From Alphaproteobacteria bacterium (GTDB lineage Bacteria; Pseudomonadota; Alphaproteobacteria; Kiloniellales; DSM-21159): a DNA stretch of 64,000 bases. The stretch lies in assembly GCA_030433005.1 (NCBI GenBank), contig JAUILQ010000007.1, positions 62,001 to 126,000 of the forward strand, written 5' to 3'. Every line of letters starts with the position of its first letter. Within the stretch, counting starts at the first letter, position 1. Below, piece after piece: positions 55,928 to 64,000 of the stretch. Position numbers and translations under genes: made by a program. The notes under the pieces were generated by a model. That model searched no databases. It worked only from the letters and a program-made list of their open reading frames with translations, and was not told the origin of the DNA.

Positions 55928-57103
55928 CTACATCGAGCACTCTTCGGCGTAGGCGTCGCCGTGCTCCTCGAAGGCGGTGCCGACGATCCTGTTGGTCAGC
56001 ACCTCGCCCTCCTTGACCACCTCGCGCACGTAGATCGTCTGGATCGGGTGGTGGTTGCTGTTGAAGCGGAAGGCGCCGCGGGTCGATTCGAAGTCGGCCG
56101 CCTCGAGCGCCGCGCGGAAGGCGTCCCGGTCCCCGACGCCGCCGGTCTTGGCGAGCGCCGAGGCGATCAGCTTGGCGGCGTCGTAGCCCTGGCTGGCGTA
56201 GAGCGAGGGCAGGCGGCCGTAGGCCTTCCGGAAGCCCTCGACGAAGTTCTTGTTGGCGGCGTTGTCGATGTCCTTGTTCCACTGCGAGGAGTTGACGACG
56301 CCGAGCGCCGCGTCGCCGACCGCGCCGAGGATGCCCTGGTCGAAGGAGAAGGCCGGGCCGAACAGCGGGATCTCGCCATTGAGGCCGGCCTGGTCGTACT
56401 GCTTGATGAAGGAGATGCCCATGCCGCCGGGCAGGAAGAAGAAGACCGCGTCCGGGTCGGCGTCGCGCAGGGCGGCGAGCTCGGCGGCGTAGTCGGTCTG
56501 GCCGAGCTGCGTGTAGACCTCGCCGACGATCTCGCCCTTGTAGTAGCGCTTGAAGCCGGCCAGCGCGTCCTGGCCCGCCGGGTAGTTCGGCGCCAGGATG
56601 TAGGCCGTCTCGAAGCCCTGGTCCTGAACGTACTGGCCCATCGCCTCGTGCAGGTTGTCGTTCTGCCAGGCGACGTTGAAGTAGTTCTCGTGGCAGCCCC
56701 GGCCGGCCAGCAGCGAAGGCCCGGCGTTCGGGCTGATGTAGAAGACGCCCTCGCGCGTCACCTTCGGCACCACCGCGATCGCCAGGTTCGACCAGACGAT
56801 GCCGGTCATGATGTCGACCTCGTCGCGCTCGACCATGCGGTTGGCGATCTCGGTGGCGACGTCGGGCTTGCGCGCGTCGTCCTCGACCAGCACCTCGACC
56901 GGCACGCCGCCGAGCTGCCCTCCGCCTTCCTCGACGGCCAGCAGAAAGCCGTCGCGGATGTCGATGCCGAGACCGGAGCCGCCGCCCGACAGCGTGGTGA
57001 TCATGCCGATCTTCACCGGATCGGCGGCCTGGGCCGGCGCGCCGGCGGCGAATGGCAGGGCCGCCAGCGTCGCGGCGGCCAGCGCGGTCATGCGCAACTT
57101 CAT
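55928..57103 (-). CDS. Branched-chain amino acid-type ABC transporter substrate-binding protein
   Basis: DPVKIGMITTLSGGGSGLGIDIRDGFLLAVEEGGGQLGGVPVEVLVEDDARKPDVATEIANRMVERDEVDIMTG. Confidence 0.92.
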   Translation of the reverse strand: MKLRMTALAAATLAALPFAAGAPAQAADPVKIGMITTLSGGGSGLGIDIRDGFLLAVEEGGGQLGGVPVEVLVEDDARKPDVATEIANRMVERDEVDIMTGIVWSNLAIAVVPKVTREGVFYISPNAGPSLLAGRGCHENYFNVAWQNDNLHEAMGQYVQDQGFETAYILAPNYPAGQDALAGFKRYYKGEIVGEVYTQLGQTDYAAELAALRDADPDAVFFFLPGGMGISFIKQYDQAGLNGEIPLFGPAFSFDQGILGAVGDAALGVVNSSQWNKDIDNAANKNFVEGFRKAYGRLPSLYASQGYDAAKLIASALAKTGGVGDRDAFRAALEAADFESTRGAFRFNSNHHPIQTIYVREVVKEGEVLTNRIVGTAFEEHGDAYAEECSM

Positions 57104-57237
57104 CGGATCTGTCCCCCTCGAACCCTGTTCTCTGGCTGCTTGACCCGCCCCCTTGTCGTCCGGGGGCCGGAGCGCGGCACTCTAGAACAGAACCCGCGCG
57201 GACGGAATCGCCTCGCGCCCGGGCGGCAGCGGCGTGC

Positions 57238-57909
57238 CTAGATCTGCAGGCGCGAAGCGCTCGGCTCGGCGATGTCCGTCGGGTGGGCGAGGATCGCGGC
57301 GATCCCCGCCTCGACGCCCGCCGCCGCCGTTTCGAGCGCCATGCTCGGCGCGCCGAGGTTCTCCTCGCGCGCGGCGACCTCGGGCAGGTGGGGCAGGTGG
57401 ATCCAGCCGGCGCGCAGCGCCAGGCTCTCGACCGCGCAGTGATGCAGGGTGCCGTAGAGCAGGTGGTTGCAGCAGAAGGTGCCGGCGGCGTCGGAGATGT
57501 CGGCGGGGATCCCGGCCTCGCGCATCGCGCGCACCATCGCGCGCACCGGCAGGGTGGCGTAGTAGGCCGCCGGACCGCCGGGCACCGTCGGCTCGCCCTG
57601 CAGGGCCAGCCCCTCGTTGTCGCGCAGGCCGTAGCGGGTCGAGTCGTTGAGATTCTGGGCAAGCCGCTCGACGGTCACCATGGCGCGCCCGCCGTATTCG
57701 CCGAGCATGACCACGGCCTCGGGCCGCAGCTCGCCGATCGCCGCGCGGACGGCGTCGATGCAGACGAAGAAGCTGTTCGGCAGGACGCGGCCGACGACGG
57801 CGGCGCCGCCGATCTCGGTGCCGTCCAGTCGCCGGGCGACAAGCTCGGCGGGGTTGACGGGGGTGTTGCCGAAGGCTTCGAAGCCGGTGACCAGGATGCG
57901 TCTCGCCAT
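57238..57909 (-). CDS. pcp: Pyroglutamyl-peptidase I family protein
   Basis: ILVTGFEAFGNTPVNPAELVARRLDG...VVGRVLPNSF...DAAGTFCCNHLLYGTLH. Confidence 0.92.
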   Translation of the reverse strand: MARRILVTGFEAFGNTPVNPAELVARRLDGTEIGGAAVVGRVLPNSFFVCIDAVRAAIGELRPEAVVMLGEYGGRAMVTVERLAQNLNDSTRYGLRDNEGLALQGEPTVPGGPAAYYATLPVRAMVRAMREAGIPADISDAAGTFCCNHLLYGTLHHCAVESLALRAGWIHLPHLPEVAAREENLGAPSMALETAAAGVEAGIAAILAHPTDIAEPSASRLQI

Positions 57910-57937
57910 CGTCGTCCCGTCCTTTCCCTGAGGAGGC

Positions 57938-58516
57938 TCAGCCGAAGCGGCAGACCGCCTCCTGCCGCTCGCGGCCGACGGCCTCGTCCCAGACCTCCCA
58001 GAAGGGGCGGCTGCCGATCTGCCATTCGTCCCAGTCGACCGCGCCGAGAATCCGGTCGACCTCCCGGCCGTCGCGGCTCAGCGGCAGGGCGAGCCGGCGG
58101 TAGGGAAGGATCTTGCCGTCGCGCAGGCGCGAGTCGACCAGCGTCAGCCAGCCGCAGTGCCGCTCGACGACCAGCCGGTAGCTGCGCCGCGCGTTGTCGG
58201 CGAAGGGCCGGGGCAGCTGGGCGACCAGGTCCTGGCCGGTCAACTCGCAGTCGAACAGCTCGCGGATCCGCGTGCCGGCGAGGCGGACGCGGGCGCCGCC
58301 GTCCCCCAGCGGCTCGAGCAGGTAGACCCAGGGCAGCAGCCGCGGGATCTCGGCCGGGTCGATGGCGTCGCGCGCGGGCAGGCCGCCGCCGGCGCGCTTG
58401 CCGTCCCAGTAGTCGAAGATCTGGGCGATGCGGCCTTCGCCGAGCCTGGCGCGGAACGCTTCCGGCGACACGGTCTCGGGCTCCCGCTCCGCCGGGCCGT
58501 GTGGGATCCGTGTCAT
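57938..58516 (-). CDS. PAS domain-containing protein
   Basis: LGEGRIAQIFDYWDGKRAGGGLPARDAIDPAEIPRLLPWVYLLEPLGDGGARVRLAGTRIRELFDCELTGQDL. Confidence 0.85.
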   Translation of the reverse strand: MTRIPHGPAEREPETVSPEAFRARLGEGRIAQIFDYWDGKRAGGGLPARDAIDPAEIPRLLPWVYLLEPLGDGGARVRLAGTRIRELFDCELTGQDLVAQLPRPFADNARRSYRLVVERHCGWLTLVDSRLRDGKILPYRRLALPLSRDGREVDRILGAVDWDEWQIGSRPFWEVWDEAVGRERQEAVCRFG

Positions 58517-58538
58517 CGGGCGCTGTCCGCGGAAGGGG

Positions 58539-58781
58539 TCAGGCGAAGGCCTTGAAGGCGATCAGGGTGAAGGTGTCCTGGATGCCGGGCAGCGTCTGAA
58601 TGTGCTCGGTGACGAAGTGCCCGATGTCCGTGCCGTCGTCCAGGTAGCACTTGACCATCAGGTCGTACTGCCCAGAGGTCGAATGGACCTCGGAGACCTG
58701 CTCGACGGTCTGCACGAGCTCGTCGGCCACCGTGTAGGCGCGACCGAGCTGGCACTTGATCTGAACGAAGATGGTTTGCAT
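58539..58781 (-). CDS. Stand-alone Lrp/AsnC ligand-binding (RAM) domain protein
   Basis: MQTIFVQIKCQLGRAYTVADELVQTVEQVSEVHSTSGQYDLMVKCYLDDGTDIGHFVTEHIQTLPGIQDTFTLIAFKAFA; no HTH. Confidence 0.88.
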   Translation of the reverse strand: MQTIFVQIKCQLGRAYTVADELVQTVEQVSEVHSTSGQYDLMVKCYLDDGTDIGHFVTEHIQTLPGIQDTFTLIAFKAFA

Positions 58782-58818
58782 GGCCCCGGCATCATAGGCG
58801 GCGCGGCGGAAACGAGAA

Positions 58819-58846
58819 AGGGGCCACGCCTCGCGGAGTGGCCCCT
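58819..58846 (-). terminator. Rho-independent terminator downstream of DEAD-box helicase
   Basis: Minus strand AGGGGCCAC-TCCGCGAGGC-GTGGCCCCT followed by TTCTCGTTT. Confidence 0.7.
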
Positions 58847-58879
58847 GGCCTCAAGCCGCCGGCATTGCGCGGGCGGCGT

Positions 58880-60463
<1,584 letters not shown>

Positions 60464-60489
60464 GATGCTCCGGAATTCATTATCGAGAA

Positions 60490-60672
60490 GTGGGGCGACG
60501 GAGTGTCCTCGCCCGAGCCTTCGATGTGGGCTTTCCTATGCGGCTTTCAACCGTGAAAGTCAAGGAAAAGCAAGGCACAAGCCGTGTCTTGGCCAGGGGG
60601 CGGGCCTGTGTTATGCGCATGCTGCCGAATAATGATTTCGGATTTATTGCCGGAAGCGACCGAAAATGCTGA
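60490..60672 (+). CDS. Small ORF resembling an N-terminal cold-shock-domain fragment (uncertain)
   Basis: ...KEKQGTSRVLARGRACVMRMLPNNDFGFIAGSDRKC; stop overlaps isochorismatase ATG. Confidence 0.35.
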   Translation: MGRRSVLARAFDVGFPMRLSTVKVKEKQGTSRVLARGRACVMRMLPNNDFGFIAGSDRKC

Positions 60673-61208
60673 TCGATCCTGAAAAGTCCCTGTTGCTGAT
60701 CGTCGACGTGCAGCAGCGCCTGGCGCCGGTGGTCGACGGCCACCAGGCCATCGAGGCGCGCATCGACAAGCTGATGCGCGGCGCCCACCGGTTGCGCGTG
60801 CCGATGCTGGCCAGCGAGCAGTATCCCGAGGGCCTCGGCCCGACGCTGGAGCCGCTGGCCGAGCAGCTGCACCCCGGCGAGCGCCACGAGAAGCGCGCCT
60901 TTTCCTGCGCCGACGAGCCGGAGCTGATGGCGGCGATCTCCGAGCCCGGCCGGCGCCAGGTCGTGGTCTGCGGCATGGAGGCCCACGTCTGCGTGCTGCA
61001 GACGGCGATCCGCCTGGCCGAGGACGGCTTCACGGTGTTCGTCGCGGCCGACGCCACCGGCTCGCGCGACCCGGCGAACAAGCAGGCGGCGCTGGCGCGC
61101 ATGGCGGCGCAGGGCATCGAGATCGTGACCAGCGAGATGGTGCTCTTCGAGTGGCTCGGGCGCTCCGACAACGAGGCCTTCCGCGACGTGCTCGCGCTGA
61201 TCCGCTAG
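60666..61208 (+). CDS. Isochorismatase family cysteine hydrolase
   Basis: MLIDPEKSLLLIVDVQQRLAPVV...RRQVVVCGMEAHVCVLQTAIRLAEDGFTVFVAADATGSR. Confidence 0.93.
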   Translation: MLIDPEKSLLLIVDVQQRLAPVVDGHQAIEARIDKLMRGAHRLRVPMLASEQYPEGLGPTLEPLAEQLHPGERHEKRAFSCADEPELMAAISEPGRRQVVVCGMEAHVCVLQTAIRLAEDGFTVFVAADATGSRDPANKQAALARMAAQGIEIVTSEMVLFEWLGRSDNEAFRDVLALIR

Positions 61209-61219
61209 GCCGCGCCGCG

Positions 61220-61918
61220 ATGGCCCGGATCCCTCTGGCGCTGCTGCCCGGCCTGCTGCTCGACCGCGGCTTCTGGCGCCACCAGGAGGCGGCGCTCGCC
61301 GACATCGCCGAGCCCTGGGTCGCCGACTTCTCGAGCCAGGACAGCGTCGAGGCAATGGCCGAGTCGGTGCTCGCCGCGATGCCCGCGCGCTTCGCGCTCT
61401 GCGGCCTGTCGATGGGCGGCTACGTCGCGCTCTCGGTGGTCCGCAAGGCACCGGAGCGCGTCGAGCGACTGTGCCTGATGGACACCCGCGCGGCGCCGGA
61501 CAGCCCGGAGGTCACGCGCCGCCGGCGCGGCCTGCTCCAACTCGCCCAGAAGGGCCAGTTCAAGGGCGTCACGCCGAAGCTGCTGCCGCTGCTGATCCAC
61601 GAGAGCCGGCTCGGCGACGCGCGCCTGACCACCGACCTGATGGCCCAGGCCGAGGGCATCGGCCGCGACGGCTTCCTGCGCCAGCAGACGGCGATCATGA
61701 ACCGTCCCGACGCGCGCCCCTGGCTGGCCGGCATCCGCTGCCCGACGCTGGTCATGGTCGGCCGCCAGGACGCCCTGACGCCGCTCGAGAACGCGACCGA
61801 GCTGGCCGCCGGCATCCCCGACGCGCGCCTGATCGTGGTCGAGGACTGCGGCCACCTGCCGCCGCTCGAGAAGCCGGAAGAGACCAACGCCGAGCTGCGC
61901 CGCTGGCTGCAGGGGTAG
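61220..61918 (+). CDS. Alpha/beta fold hydrolase
   Basis: LLPGLLLDRGFWRHQ...FALCGLSMGGYVALSVVRKAPERVERLCLMDT...CGHLPPLEKPEETNAELRRWL. Confidence 0.92.
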   Translation: MARIPLALLPGLLLDRGFWRHQEAALADIAEPWVADFSSQDSVEAMAESVLAAMPARFALCGLSMGGYVALSVVRKAPERVERLCLMDTRAAPDSPEVTRRRRGLLQLAQKGQFKGVTPKLLPLLIHESRLGDARLTTDLMAQAEGIGRDGFLRQQTAIMNRPDARPWLAGIRCPTLVMVGRQDALTPLENATELAAGIPDARLIVVEDCGHLPPLEKPEETNAELRRWLQG

Positions 61919-61945
61919 GGGCGTCCGGCGCCGCCGTCGGCCCGG

Positions 61946-62509
61946 CTACAGCGCCCCCATCTCGATGCCCTCGGCGTCGCGCTCCCAGCGGCGCGGCGGG
62001 AAGAGCTCCAGCGCGACCTGCTCGAGCAGTGCCTCGAAGCGCGGGTCGTCGGGCGAATCGGCGGCCGGGATGCTGCCCTGGGTCGCGGTCATCATGCGAT
62101 GGCCTTCGCAGAACAGCGCCAGCACCGCGACGCCGGCGCCGCGGCGCGCCCGGCTCTCCGGCAGCAGGTCGTCCCGGCAGGCGGCCTCGCCGTCCCACTG
62201 GGTCGCCGGGTCGAAGACCACGACCACCTTGTAGGCGCTGTCGCGCAGCGCCGGCGGCGGGTCGGTGGTGACCGGGAAGTCGGGCCCGAAGCGCTGCTCG
62301 GTCAGCGCCCGCTCGACCGCCCGGTCGAGCGCCGCCTCCTGCCCGGGGAAGGGCGAGCCGACCCGGTAGGCGGCGAGCCCGCCCTCGGCCGCCGGGCCGT
62401 TCAGCACGCCCAGGTCGTAGGCCTCGTAGACGTAGGCCGGCCGCGTCGTCGGCCCGGCGCAGGCGGCGAGGGCCAGCAACAGCAGGAAGAGGGGCAGGGG
62501 ACGGGGCAT
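61946..62509 (-). CDS. Hypothetical lipoprotein
   Basis: MPRPLPLFLLLLALAACAGPTT lipobox; 187 aa. Confidence 0.75.
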   Translation of the reverse strand: MPRPLPLFLLLLALAACAGPTTRPAYVYEAYDLGVLNGPAAEGGLAAYRVGSPFPGQEAALDRAVERALTEQRFGPDFPVTTDPPPALRDSAYKVVVVFDPATQWDGEAACRDDLLPESRARRGAGVAVLALFCEGHRMMTATQGSIPAADSPDDPRFEALLEQVALELFPPRRWERDAEGIEMGAL

Positions 62510-62594
62510 CGTGGCTCCTGCTGCGGACGGAAAACGCGAGTCTAGGAGCGTTCGGCCACGGCGGCAATCGCAGCCGCCGCCGTCCGGCACCGCC

Positions 62595-64000
<1,406 letters not shown>

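Overview
GC-rich bacterial chromosomal window whose gene content looks alphaproteobacterial (Rhodospirillales-like; inferred from gene families only). It is densely packed with mostly metabolic and housekeeping CDSs. No rRNA, tRNA, CRISPR array, prophage or transposase was recognised by eye. Main blocks: (1) ECF sigma / ChrR-like anti-sigma pair; (2) a three-gene thiocyanate hydrolase / nitrile hydratase-type cluster with split beta subunit and Co-type CTLCSC motif; (3) an isolated Nif11-like RiPP precursor with a double-glycine leader; (4) bfd-bfr iron storage; (5) xpaC/telA pair; (6) a LexA-boxed imuA-imuB-dnaE2 mutasome, interrupted by a vapBC-type toxin-antitoxin module and a REP-like palindrome, with imuA and imuB overlapping out of frame across a 15-bp tandem repeat; (7) a tungstate/molybdate uptake - fdhD - mobA block followed by a large formate dehydrogenase locus including a WD40-cytochrome c fusion; (8) a liv-type branched-chain amino acid ABC transporter; (9) DEAD-box helicase, isochorismatase, alpha/beta hydrolase and parE (partial). 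The best candidates for something undescribed are the orphan Nif11 precursor, the dual-frame repeat in the imuA/imuB overlap with the TA insertion, the ChrR-like protein lacking the zinc cysteines, and the split NHase/SCNase cluster. All calls come from reading sequence and motifs; no database search was run.
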